A DNA stretch of 64,000 bases, taken from Streptomyces lanatus. GTDB lineage: Bacteria; Actinomycetota; Actinomycetes; Streptomycetales; Streptomycetaceae. Below are positions 36,252 through 44,008 of this stretch, piece by piece (position 1 is the first letter of the stretch; the number at the start of each line of letters is the position of its first letter). The position numbers and the translations under genes were made by a program. The stretch is taken from contig NZ_BNBM01000001.1 in the NCBI RefSeq assembly GCF_014655715.1, positions 374,742 through 438,741 on the forward strand. Direction: 5' to 3'. Under the pieces are notes generated by a model, which was not told the origin of the DNA, did not search any database, and saw nothing but the letters and a program-made list of their open reading frames with translations.

Positions 36252-37298
36252 TCAGCACTTCTCCCGCAGCGAGTGCAGGTGTGCGCTGGAGCGGCGGGCG
36301 AACGTGAACGACTCGCTCGGGTTGTCGTGCTCCGCCTGCCAGTGGTGGGCGAATCGCTGTCCGCGCAGTCTGGTCACGGCGGAGATGAACCGCTTGTAGT
36401 CGATGTCGCCGTCACCGACGTCGACCATGTCGTAGCCGTACTGGTTGGCCGGGTCGCTCACACCGTCCTTGACGTGGAAGAGCGGGTAGCGGTGGGGCTG
36501 CTTCAGCACGTAGTCCAGCGGTTCGAAGGGAGCCGCTGATCCGTCGGGGCGCTTCGAGAAGCGGAACTGGCCCGAGTACGCCCAGAAGATGTCCATCTCC
36601 AGGAAGACGAGGTCCGGGTCGGTCTCGGCGAGCAGTACGTCGTAGAGGCGGACCTTGGGGTTGTCGGTGGCGAAGGAGAACTCCTCGGAGTGGTTGTGCT
36701 GGTAGAACTTCATGCCGCGTGCCCTGGCCGCCGCGCCATAGGTGTTGAACTCCTCGGCGGCACGCTTCCAGGCATCGACGGTGGAGCCGTAGCGGAACGG
36801 CCCGGACGCGGTGCCTATGTGCTTCAGACCGAGGGCCTGGGCGTCGTCCAGGACCTTGGTGAGGTTCTGGGCGAATGTGTAGGCGTTCGGGTCGTCCGAG
36901 TAGTAGCCGACGTGGCTGCCGATCGGGTTCAGGCCGTGGTTCCTGGCCAGCCGCTTGAGCTGGGCGAGGGTGATCGGGCCGGCCGAGCCCTGGGTGTATC
37001 CGGCGAACTCCACCTCGTCGTAGCCGTACTTCTCCAGTTCGGCGAAGACGGGCGCGAAGCCGAGCGTGGAGACCTTGTCGCGCAGGCTGTAGAGCTGGAT
37101 GCCGAGGCGCCCGGGCGGCAGGACCGGCCGGCCACGGCCACCGCCGTGGGAGGCCGCGGCGGGAGCGGGCACGGCGGTCGCCGGTGCGGTGGCGGCGCCC
37201 AGCAGGGCGGCGGCCGTAGTGCCCGCGGCCACGCCGAGCATGCCTCGTCTGCTGAGGCGGTGGGTGAGTTCGGGATCGGTCTGGGAAAAGCGGCTCAT
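36252..37298 (-). CDS. Secreted sugar phosphate isomerase/epimerase-like protein
   Basis: A 348-residue xylose-isomerase-like TIM barrel with a Tat signal (LSRRGMLGVAAGTTAAALLG, then APATA cleavage region). Barrel motifs: GIQLYSLRDKVSTLGF, YDEVEFAGYT, KFYQHNHSEEF, LEMDIFWAYS, FHVKDGV, which carry the usual His/Glu/Asp metal ligands. A secreted member of this family is likely to act on a glycoside or keto-sugar outside the cell. It is the last gene of the ebo-type operon, 87 bases after the phosphodiesterase. Confidence 0.85.
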   Translation of the reverse strand: MSRFSQTDPELTHRLSRRGMLGVAAGTTAAALLGAATAPATAVPAPAAASHGGGRGRPVLPPGRLGIQLYSLRDKVSTLGFAPVFAELEKYGYDEVEFAGYTQGSAGPITLAQLKRLARNHGLNPIGSHVGYYSDDPNAYTFAQNLTKVLDDAQALGLKHIGTASGPFRYGSTVDAWKRAAEEFNTYGAAARARGMKFYQHNHSEEFSFATDNPKVRLYDVLLAETDPDLVFLEMDIFWAYSGQFRFSKRPDGSAAPFEPLDYVLKQPHRYPLFHVKDGVSDPANQYGYDMVDVGDGDIDYKRFISAVTRLRGQRFAHHWQAEHDNPSESFTFARRSSAHLHSLREKC

Positions 37299-37385
37299 GC
37301 CTGGAACTCCTTGGGATCGAAGGCCGTTGTCAGTGGTGAGTGCTTCACTGGGGACCAGTCGGGAGAGACGGGCCGGTGGGGCCCC

Positions 37386-38840
37386 TCAGCCGAGACCGGC
37401 GAGTTGGAGCAGGAGTGACTTCACATCGGTGGCCGCGACGCGGTCGCCGACAGCGCGGGGGGTGGAGCAGATGAGGAGCGGACCTTCGTCGTCGCTCGCA
37501 GGGAGGCGGCCGTGGCTGCCGCGAATAGGTGACGGATCCAGGGGCACGACCGCCATGCGATAACGCATGCCGAGTTTTTTGCGCGCGAGCGCGGTCGCGG
37601 CCTTGACCTTGACGTACGGGTCGAGAGGATCCATGAAGAGTTCGACCGGGTCGTAGCCGGGTTTGCGATGGATCTCGACGAGCCGTGCGAAGTCGGGCGC
37701 GTGAGCGTCGTCGAGCCAGTAGTAGTACGTGAACCAGGCGTCGGGCTCCGCGAGGGCGACGAGTTCGCCGGAGCGCGGATGGTCGAGATGGTGGGTCTTC
37801 TTACCCTCGTCGTCGAGGAGTCGCTCGATGCCGGGCAGTCCTTCGAGTGCGGCTCGGGTCGCGTCGAGGTCTTCCGGCCGGCGCACATAGACATGGGCGA
37901 TCTGGTGATCGGCGACAGCGAAGGCGCGTGACGCCATCGGGTCCAGGTACTCCATGCCGTCCTGGGTGTGCACTTCGAGCAGTCCCGCGCGCCGCAGGGC
38001 GCGGTTGATGTCCACGGGCCGGTCCGCACGGGTGATGCCGTACTCGGAGAGCACCACCACGGTTCGGCCCTCCGCTCGGGCCTCGTCCAGGAGCGGAGCC
38101 ATGGCCGCGTCCAGGTCTGCGGCCGCCTTCAGCGAGCGCGGGTCGTCGGGGCCGAAGCGCTGCAGGTCGTAGTCGAGATGAGGGAGGTAACAGAGCGTCA
38201 GGTCGGGGTGTCGGGTGCGGTTGATGTGGCGGGTCGCGTCGATGATCCAGCGGCTGGAGACGAGGTCCGCGCCCGGGCCCCAGAAGTGGAAGAGCGGGAA
38301 GGTGCCCAGTTTCTCGGTGAGTTCGTCGTGCAGGGCGGGCGGCCGTGTGTAGCAGTCGGGTTCCTTGCGGCCGTCGGAGTAGTAGATCGGACGGGGGGTG
38401 ACAGTGATGTCGGTGTCGGCGCCCATGGCGTACCACCAGCAGATATTGGCGACCGTGTAGCCGGGGTGGGCGCGGCGGGCGGCGTCCCAGAGTTTGTCGC
38501 CGACCACCAGGCCGTTGTGCTGGCGCCACAGGAGTACGTCGCCGAGGTCGCGGAAGTACCAGCCGTTGCCGACGATGCCGTGCTCCGACGGGTGGGTGCC
38601 GGTGAGGAAGGTCGACTGGGCGGCGCAGGTGACGGCGGGCAGGACCGTGCCTAGGTGGGCCTGTGAGCCGGATTGGGCGAGCGTCTTGAGGTGGGGCATG
38701 TGGTCGAGGAGACGGGGGGTGAGGCCGACGACGTCCAGGACCAGGAGGGGGTTGGGGCGGCTTGCGACGGTGGCCTCCGTTCGGGGCGCCGGGCGTGTGG
38801 CCGCGTCCTCCGGGGCTGCCGGTTGTGGTGGCTCGGTCAT
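37386..38840 (-). CDS. Type I phosphodiesterase/nucleotide pyrophosphatase, EboF-like
   Basis: A 484-residue alkaline-phosphatase-superfamily enzyme. LLVLDVVGLT gives the first metal Asp, VTCAAQSTFLTGTHPSEHGI the nucleophile region (Thr/Ser) and first His, LPHLDYDLQRFGPDD the second metal site, VVVLSEYGITRAD the third, and DHQIAHVYV a later His. No signal peptide is seen, so it is cytosolic. ATG 38840 overlaps the eboE stop (ATGA). In ebo clusters this position is taken by EboF. It would hydrolyse a phosphodiester of the unknown metabolite. Confidence 0.82.
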   Translation of the reverse strand: MTEPPQPAAPEDAATRPAPRTEATVASRPNPLLVLDVVGLTPRLLDHMPHLKTLAQSGSQAHLGTVLPAVTCAAQSTFLTGTHPSEHGIVGNGWYFRDLGDVLLWRQHNGLVVGDKLWDAARRAHPGYTVANICWWYAMGADTDITVTPRPIYYSDGRKEPDCYTRPPALHDELTEKLGTFPLFHFWGPGADLVSSRWIIDATRHINRTRHPDLTLCYLPHLDYDLQRFGPDDPRSLKAAADLDAAMAPLLDEARAEGRTVVVLSEYGITRADRPVDINRALRRAGLLEVHTQDGMEYLDPMASRAFAVADHQIAHVYVRRPEDLDATRAALEGLPGIERLLDDEGKKTHHLDHPRSGELVALAEPDAWFTYYYWLDDAHAPDFARLVEIHRKPGYDPVELFMDPLDPYVKVKAATALARKKLGMRYRMAVVPLDPSPIRGSHGRLPASDDEGPLLICSTPRAVGDRVAATDVKSLLLQLAGLG

Positions 38841-40006
38841 GGCAGCTCCTTCAGGCCGAGGTCGGTCAACAGGTCGCGGGCGAGGGTGAGTTCGGCGGCG
38901 ATGCCGTCGGCGAGCTGGCTTCGGGCGCGCGGGCGCAACTCGGCGGGGAGGGCCTGCCAGGTGTAGGTCTCGACCTCCAGGTGCCGGGTCAGCGGGTGCG
39001 GGCCGCCTACGAGCCGGGCCAGTGCGCCCTTCAGGACATCGAGCGTGGAGGTGAGAGGTGCGGCGGGGGCCGCGTGGAGGGGGACGTGGAAGTGGGCGCG
39101 CCACGGGGAGGCGTCGGGGAGAGCCTCGCCGTTGAGTGCCTGGCCCAGGTCGTCGGTGCCGCGCAGGCCGGCGGCGGTGGAGGTGCGTGTCTGGTGCAGG
39201 AAGCGGGGCTCGTCGAAGGCGGCGAGGGCCTCGCGGACATCGGGGAGGTGTGGGTGTTCGGCGTGCAGTGCGGCCGACAGCTGGGATTTGACGACAGGGA
39301 CGCGGGCTGCGGTGAGTGCGTCCAGGGCGGTGTGCGGATCTTCGAAGGAGGTGGCGAGGTGACAGGTGTCGACACAGATGCCGATGCGGTCGTGGCCGAT
39401 CGCGGTGAGGGGGGCGATGGCGTCGTCCGTGGTCTCGACGATGCAGCCGGGTTCGGGTTCGAGGCCGACGCGGATGTCGCGGCCGGTCAACTCCTGCAGG
39501 GCGTCGAGGCGTTCGGCGAGGGTGAGCAGGGCGGTACGGGTGGTCCGCGCGCGGCGCTCGTCATAGGCGGTGCGCCAGGCCAGGGGCAGCGTGGAGATGC
39601 TGCCCTCGGTGACATCGTCGGGAAGGAGGCCGGCGAGGACGCGGGCCAGGGCGGTGGTGTGGTCGAGGCGTTCGGGGTCGGCCCAGTCCGGCTTGTAGAC
39701 GCGGTACTTGACCTCTTCGGCACCGAACCCTTCATACGGGAAGCCGTTGAGGGTGACGACCTCGAGCCCGCGTCGGTCGAGTTCGGTGCGCAGGCCGCGC
39801 AGGGCGGACGGGTCGGTGACGAGGGCGTGGGCGGCGTCCTTGGCGAGCCACAGGCCGATGCCGAGACGGTCACGGCCGAGGCGTCGGCGCACCGGCTCGC
39901 AGTGGTCGCGGAGTTGGGCGAGGACTCCGTCGAGGGTCTCGGCCGGGTGGACGTTGGTGCAGTAGGCGAGGTGGACGGTGGAGCCGTCGGGGTGGCGGAA
40001 GCGCAT
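38837..40006 (-). CDS. eboE: Metabolite traffic protein EboE
   Basis: A 389-residue TIM-barrel protein whose start, LAYCTNVHPAETLDGVLAQL, is the hallmark of EboE. Further motifs are LGIGLWLAKDAA, VVTLNGFPYEGFG, VKYRVYKPDW, VGLEPEPGCIVE and GICVDTCHLATSF, with metal-type His, Asp and Glu residues of xylose-isomerase-like enzymes. The reaction is unknown. Three bases after the TatD-like gene and overlapping the next, so tightly coupled. Confidence 0.87.
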   Translation of the reverse strand: MRFRHPDGSTVHLAYCTNVHPAETLDGVLAQLRDHCEPVRRRLGRDRLGIGLWLAKDAAHALVTDPSALRGLRTELDRRGLEVVTLNGFPYEGFGAEEVKYRVYKPDWADPERLDHTTALARVLAGLLPDDVTEGSISTLPLAWRTAYDERRARTTRTALLTLAERLDALQELTGRDIRVGLEPEPGCIVETTDDAIAPLTAIGHDRIGICVDTCHLATSFEDPHTALDALTAARVPVVKSQLSAALHAEHPHLPDVREALAAFDEPRFLHQTRTSTAAGLRGTDDLGQALNGEALPDASPWRAHFHVPLHAAPAAPLTSTLDVLKGALARLVGGPHPLTRHLEVETYTWQALPAELRPRARSQLADGIAAELTLARDLLTDLGLKELP

Positions 40007-40009
40007 CGC

Positions 40010-40927
40010 TCACGCCCCCGGGGCCGCGGTCGGCTGGTGCCGCTCGTCAGGTGTGCCCGTCGATCCATCGTCGGGCATCTTCGGGGCGCCCCGAAGAATG
40101 GAGTTGCCCTCGTGGGTCGCGTCAGTGGTGGCCACGTCGAGGTTGAGGCGGCCGCTGAGTCCGTAGAAGGCGACGGGGTTGCGCCACAGGACCCGGTCCA
40201 CGTCGTCCTCGCCGAACCCCTCGGCCAGCATCAGGTCGGCGACCTTGCGGGTCTTCAGGGGGTCGCTCCTGCCCCAGTCGGCGGCGGAGTTCACCAGCAC
40301 CTGCTCGGGCCCGTACTCGCGGAGGATGGCGACCATCCGTTCTTCGTCCATCTTGGTGTCGGGATAGACGGAGAAGCCGAGCCAGCAGCCGCTGTCCTTG
40401 GCCTCCTTGACCGTCGTCTCGTTGAGGTGGTCGACCAGGACGTGGTCCGACGGCAGCGCGGATTCCCGGACGACGTCGAGGGTGCGGCGCAGGCCCGCCA
40501 GCTTGTCGCGGTGAGGGGTGTGGACGAGTGCGGGCAGTTCGTGGTCGGCGGCGAGTTGGAGCTGGGCGGCGAGGGCGGTGTCCTCGGCGGGGGTCATCGA
40601 GTCATAGCCGATCTCGCCGACGGCGACGACCTGGTCCTTGACGAGATAGCGGGGCAGTTCTTCGAGGACGGGGACGCAGCGCGGGTCGTTCGCCTCCTTG
40701 GGGTTGAGGGCGAGGGTGCAGTGGTGGGCGATGCCGTGCTGCGCGGCGCGGAAGGGCTCCCAGCCGAGGAGGGAGTCGAAGTAGTCGAGGAAGGAGGCGG
40801 GAGAGGTGCGGGGCTGGCCGAGCCAGAAGGAGGGCTCGACGACGGCACGGACGCCGGCGGCGTGCATCGCCTCGTAGTCGTCGGTGGTGCGCGACGTCAT
40901 ATGGATGTGGGGGTCGAAGAGGCGCAT
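40010..40927 (-). CDS. TatD-like metal-dependent hydrolase, EboB-like
   Basis: A 305-residue amidohydrolase barrel. MRLFDPHIHMTSRT gives the HxH motif, VAVGEIGYDS the metal Glu, LVHTPHRDK and VLVDHLNE two His, and NSAADWGRSD the last Asp. This is a TatD-type set with atypical spacing. In ebo clusters it corresponds to EboB. The ATG shares one base with the eboA stop. The substrate is unknown. Confidence 0.84.
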   Translation of the reverse strand: MRLFDPHIHMTSRTTDDYEAMHAAGVRAVVEPSFWLGQPRTSPASFLDYFDSLLGWEPFRAAQHGIAHHCTLALNPKEANDPRCVPVLEELPRYLVKDQVVAVGEIGYDSMTPAEDTALAAQLQLAADHELPALVHTPHRDKLAGLRRTLDVVRESALPSDHVLVDHLNETTVKEAKDSGCWLGFSVYPDTKMDEERMVAILREYGPEQVLVNSAADWGRSDPLKTRKVADLMLAEGFGEDDVDRVLWRNPVAFYGLSGRLNLDVATTDATHEGNSILRGAPKMPDDGSTGTPDERHQPTAAPGA

Positions 40928-41913
40928 CAGGACTCCTTGCCGTCGGTGCCGCGGCTGCCGTGGTCGGCGGCGGGCGCGGGTGGGGTGGCCGTGGGGTCGG
41001 TCAGGGTCAGGACGCGGTGCAGGTCTTCGGGCACGGGACGGTTCGCGGCGGTGCGTTCGGCGGCGTAGTCGCCGAGCATGCGGGCGAGTTCGACGTCGCG
41101 GTGGGCGCGGCGGTCCAAGTCGGCGACGGTGTCCACGGGCACACCGGTGAACAGGCACTTCAGTACGGCGTGCCGCCACTGGTGGGAGTCGAGGTGCCGG
41201 GCCGCGTAGGGGCCGACGGCCGCGGCGAGGAGACGGGTGTCGTTGGTGCGCAGCGCGTCCTCGACGAGCGGGAGGGCCTCGGGGCCGGGCACGAGATGGG
41301 GCAGCGCGTGCAGGACGGCGCGGCGTTCGGCGGCGGTGCCCTGGAAGTAGACCCGGGTGAGGGCGTCCGCGTCGGCGCGGGCCGCGTGCAGGATCAGGAC
41401 GCGGGCGGCGTCGGCGTGGTCCGGGCCGCAGCGACGGCCGGCCTCGGCGATGCGCAACTCCCAGACGGAGATGGGGCCGTGGGTGCCGGGGTGCGAGACG
41501 GCCTCGTCGAGGGCTCGGTGCAGCCAGGTGCGGGCGGTTGGGGCCAGGTGGGTGGTGAGGTGGGCGCGGAGGGAGGTGGGCGGGGTGAGGGCAAGGGGTG
41601 GGCCCGGGGTGACCGGCGGGGGCGAGGCCTTTGCTCGGCCTTCGGTGTCTCCTCCCCTGCCCTCGACGACGGGGTCGGCTCGGAGCTCCGTGCCGGGTCG
41701 GCGGTCGGTGCCGGCTTGCGCACCGGAGCTTGCTCTGCCCGAGGTGTGGGCTCTGTCGTCGGCGTGGGCTCTGTCGCCGGGGGTGTCCCGGCTGTCAGCA
41801 GCCGTTGGGGCATCGGCGCCGGTGCGGTCCTCGGAGCCTGCTCGGTTCTCCGTGGGCGCTTGGCTGTCCGTGGCCGCGCCCGGGGTGGCCGGGCTGGTGC
41901 GGGGGTGGGTCAT
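40927..41913 (-). CDS. eboA: EboA-domain protein with long disordered N-terminus
   Basis: A 328-residue protein. Residues 1 to about 110 are low-complexity (Thr/Ala/Asp/Arg/Gly-rich, probably disordered). The EboA domain follows: LHRALDEAVSHPG, DADALTRVYFQGTAAERRAV, ALRTNDTRLLAAAVGPYAAR, WRHAVLKCLFTGVPVDTV and RRAHRDVELARMLGDYAAER. EboA is the defining unknown-function protein of the cluster. The long N-terminal extension is unusual. The ATG overlaps the preceding stop. Confidence 0.85.
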   Translation of the reverse strand: MTHPRTSPATPGAATDSQAPTENRAGSEDRTGADAPTAADSRDTPGDRAHADDRAHTSGRASSGAQAGTDRRPGTELRADPVVEGRGGDTEGRAKASPPPVTPGPPLALTPPTSLRAHLTTHLAPTARTWLHRALDEAVSHPGTHGPISVWELRIAEAGRRCGPDHADAARVLILHAARADADALTRVYFQGTAAERRAVLHALPHLVPGPEALPLVEDALRTNDTRLLAAAVGPYAARHLDSHQWRHAVLKCLFTGVPVDTVADLDRRAHRDVELARMLGDYAAERTAANRPVPEDLHRVLTLTDPTATPPAPAADHGSRGTDGKES

Positions 41914-42941
41914 GAGGTGCTCCCTTCGGGGGTGGCGGAGGGATCGCCATGGGGTGGGACGAGTACAGGTGATCTGGTGGCCGTGGCCTCGGCGGTGCGG
42001 AGGAACGGGAGGGAGTGAGCGGCGAAGTGGGGGCCCGCGTGGGAGTGGCGGGGAAGTTCGACGACGGTCAGGCCCTGGTAGCCGGAGGCGGCAAGCGCGG
42101 CGAGAACGGGTGGGAAGTCGATCTCGCCATCGCCGAAGGGGAGGTGTTCATGGACGCCGCGGCTCATGTCCTCGATCTGGACGTGGCGCAGCCAGGGAGC
42201 GGCGGCGCGTATGCAGTCGGCGGGAGAGAGGGGTTCGAGGCACTGGCAGTGGCCGATGTCGAGAGTGAGGCCGAGGTGTTCCGGGTCGCCGAGGGTGCGG
42301 CGGAGTCGGTGGAAGTCGGCGAGGGTGGCGAGGAGGTGGCCGGGTTCGGGTTCGACGGCGAGGGGGATGCCGGCGGTGGTGGCGGCGTCCAGGACCGGGG
42401 TGAGCGCGTCGGTCAGGCGGTGCCAGGCGGTGCTGGGGTCCGTTCCGGGTGGTGTGATTCCGCTGAAGCAGTGGACGGCGTGAGCACCGAGGTCGGTTGC
42501 CACACGGACGGCGCGGATCAGCAGGTCGACGCGGCGGGCGCGGTCGTCCGGGTCGGGGTCCAGCAGGGAAGGGCCGTGCTTGCGGCGCGGGTCGAGCACA
42601 TAGCGGGCGCCCGTCTCCACCGTGACGTCCAGACCGAGCGCGTCCAGCCGCTGTGCGAGCCGTGCGGTGCGGGCGCCGAGGTCCGGGGCGAGTGGGTCGA
42701 GGTGCATGTGGTCGAGGGTCAGGCCTACGCCGTCGTAGCCGAGGTCGGCGAGCAGGGTGAGGGCGTCGTCGAGGCGGAGGTCGGCGAGGCCGTTGGTGCC
42801 GTAGCCGAAGCGGAGGGGAGTCTGGGGAGTCACGGCGGGCGTACGCGCGTCAAGGGCGGGCTCAACGCTCGTGCCGGGGAGGCTGCCGTCGCCTCGCTGG
42901 GCCTCTGCGGTGTGCCCCGGGATCGTCGTCGTTCGGCTCAT
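41910..42941 (-). CDS. Sugar phosphate isomerase/epimerase-like protein (ebo cluster)
   Basis: A 343-residue TIM barrel with a 40-residue low-complexity lead. The barrel begins at FGYGTNGLADLRLDDALTLL. Metal ligands are expected at Glu in VEPEPGHL, Asp and His in LDIGHCQC, His in RHVQIEDM, and Glu in VVELPRHS. It is cytosolic. It couples by ATGA overlaps to eboC upstream and eboA downstream. Second of three isomerase-like barrels in this operon, suggesting a sugar- or cyclitol-like intermediate. Confidence 0.82.
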   Translation of the reverse strand: MSRTTTIPGHTAEAQRGDGSLPGTSVEPALDARTPAVTPQTPLRFGYGTNGLADLRLDDALTLLADLGYDGVGLTLDHMHLDPLAPDLGARTARLAQRLDALGLDVTVETGARYVLDPRRKHGPSLLDPDPDDRARRVDLLIRAVRVATDLGAHAVHCFSGITPPGTDPSTAWHRLTDALTPVLDAATTAGIPLAVEPEPGHLLATLADFHRLRRTLGDPEHLGLTLDIGHCQCLEPLSPADCIRAAAPWLRHVQIEDMSRGVHEHLPFGDGEIDFPPVLAALAASGYQGLTVVELPRHSHAGPHFAAHSLPFLRTAEATATRSPVLVPPHGDPSATPEGSTS

Positions 42942-44008
42942 GTGACGCTCACCTTTCTTCCGAACCGTCTGCCGAGCGGGGCGAGTCCCGCGATGACCAG
43001 GGCGGTGAGGCCGGCTCCGGATCGGGCGGACAGTGCGGCCTGGAGCGGGATCGTGGCGCGGATGCCGCCGCCGACGGCTCGTTGGGTGAGCGGAGGGGAG
43101 GGGTTGAGGGTGGCGTGGAAGTAGGGGCGGGCGGCGGTCGCGGCGTAGGCGGCGGCGAGGGCTGTGGTCAGCGCGCGGGCGGGCGGCCAGGCGTGGCTGG
43201 TTCGCTGGGCGCAGGTGGGCGGCGAGGGTGGGGTGGCCCGCGAGGCGTGGCCGGGCCCAGGTCGTCGGCCGCGAGCGGCGGCCTTGGGCTCGGCGGTGGC
43301 AGGGAGAGGGACCGACATGATTGGTCGGCCGGGAGCGGCCGCCTCCGGCTGGACGGCGCCCGCGCCGGTGTCCGAGGTCCGGTCCGGTGGGAAGCCGGTG
43401 GGGCGGTGGGCCAGCAGGCCGCTCAGCAGGGCCGTCGCGGTCAGGGCCGTGAGCGGTGCCAGGGGTGAACCGCCCTGCGTCTCCTGGCGGGACACGACGG
43501 TGACCGCGAGCGTGTGGGTGCCGAGCAGGGCGGCTGACGGGAGGGCGGCGCGGGTGTGGCCGGAGGTGGCCGCGGCGCCGAGGAGGAGGTCCAGGGCACG
43601 GGCCGTGGCCATGGCCGCGGGACCGGAGGGGGTGTGCTTGAGGGCGAGGTCGTAGGCCCAGACGGTGGCCGCGAGGGGCGCGGCGACGGTGAGGGCGGGG
43701 CGGCCGGCGCGGGCGGCGAGGGCCAGGCCGGCCCCCGTCAGGGCGCAGGCCGCGGTGAGGGCGGCTGTGGGGTGGATGCGGCCGGACGGGAGGGGACGGT
43801 GGGGGCGTTCGGCGGCGTCCTCCGCGCGGTCCGCCCAGTCGTTGAGGGCCATGCCGGCCTCGTAGAGACAGAGGGAGGAGCCGATGGCGAGCAGCGTGCG
43901 GGAGTTGGGCCGGGCCCCGGCGGCGACGGCGCCGGTCAGGGCGTCGCCGGGGACGGTGAACAGGGCGGGAAGCCTGAGCAGTTCGGCCCAGGCACGTCTA
44001 CGGCTCAC
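42938..44008 (-). CDS. eboC: UbiA-family prenyltransferase-like protein EboC
   Basis: A 356-residue membrane protein. The first Asp-rich motif NDWADRAEDAAERPHRPLP binds Mg-diphosphate in UbiA enzymes; the second, YDLALKHT, is degenerate (one Asp). Helices run from about residue 10 to 210 and resume at the C-terminus. Between them, roughly residues 205-275, lies a Pro/Ala/Arg/Ser-rich hydrophilic insert. EboC could attach a prenyl or other lipid group to the cluster's metabolite. Overlaps both neighbours by ATGA. Confidence 0.83.
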   Translation of the reverse strand: MSRRRAWAELLRLPALFTVPGDALTGAVAAGARPNSRTLLAIGSSLCLYEAGMALNDWADRAEDAAERPHRPLPSGRIHPTAALTAACALTGAGLALAARAGRPALTVAAPLAATVWAYDLALKHTPSGPAAMATARALDLLLGAAATSGHTRAALPSAALLGTHTLAVTVVSRQETQGGSPLAPLTALTATALLSGLLAHRPTGFPPDRTSDTGAGAVQPEAAAPGRPIMSVPLPATAEPKAAARGRRPGPGHASRATPPSPPTCAQRTSHAWPPARALTTALAAAYAATAARPYFHATLNPSPPLTQRAVGGGIRATIPLQAALSARSGAGLTALVIAGLAPLGRRFGRKVSVT

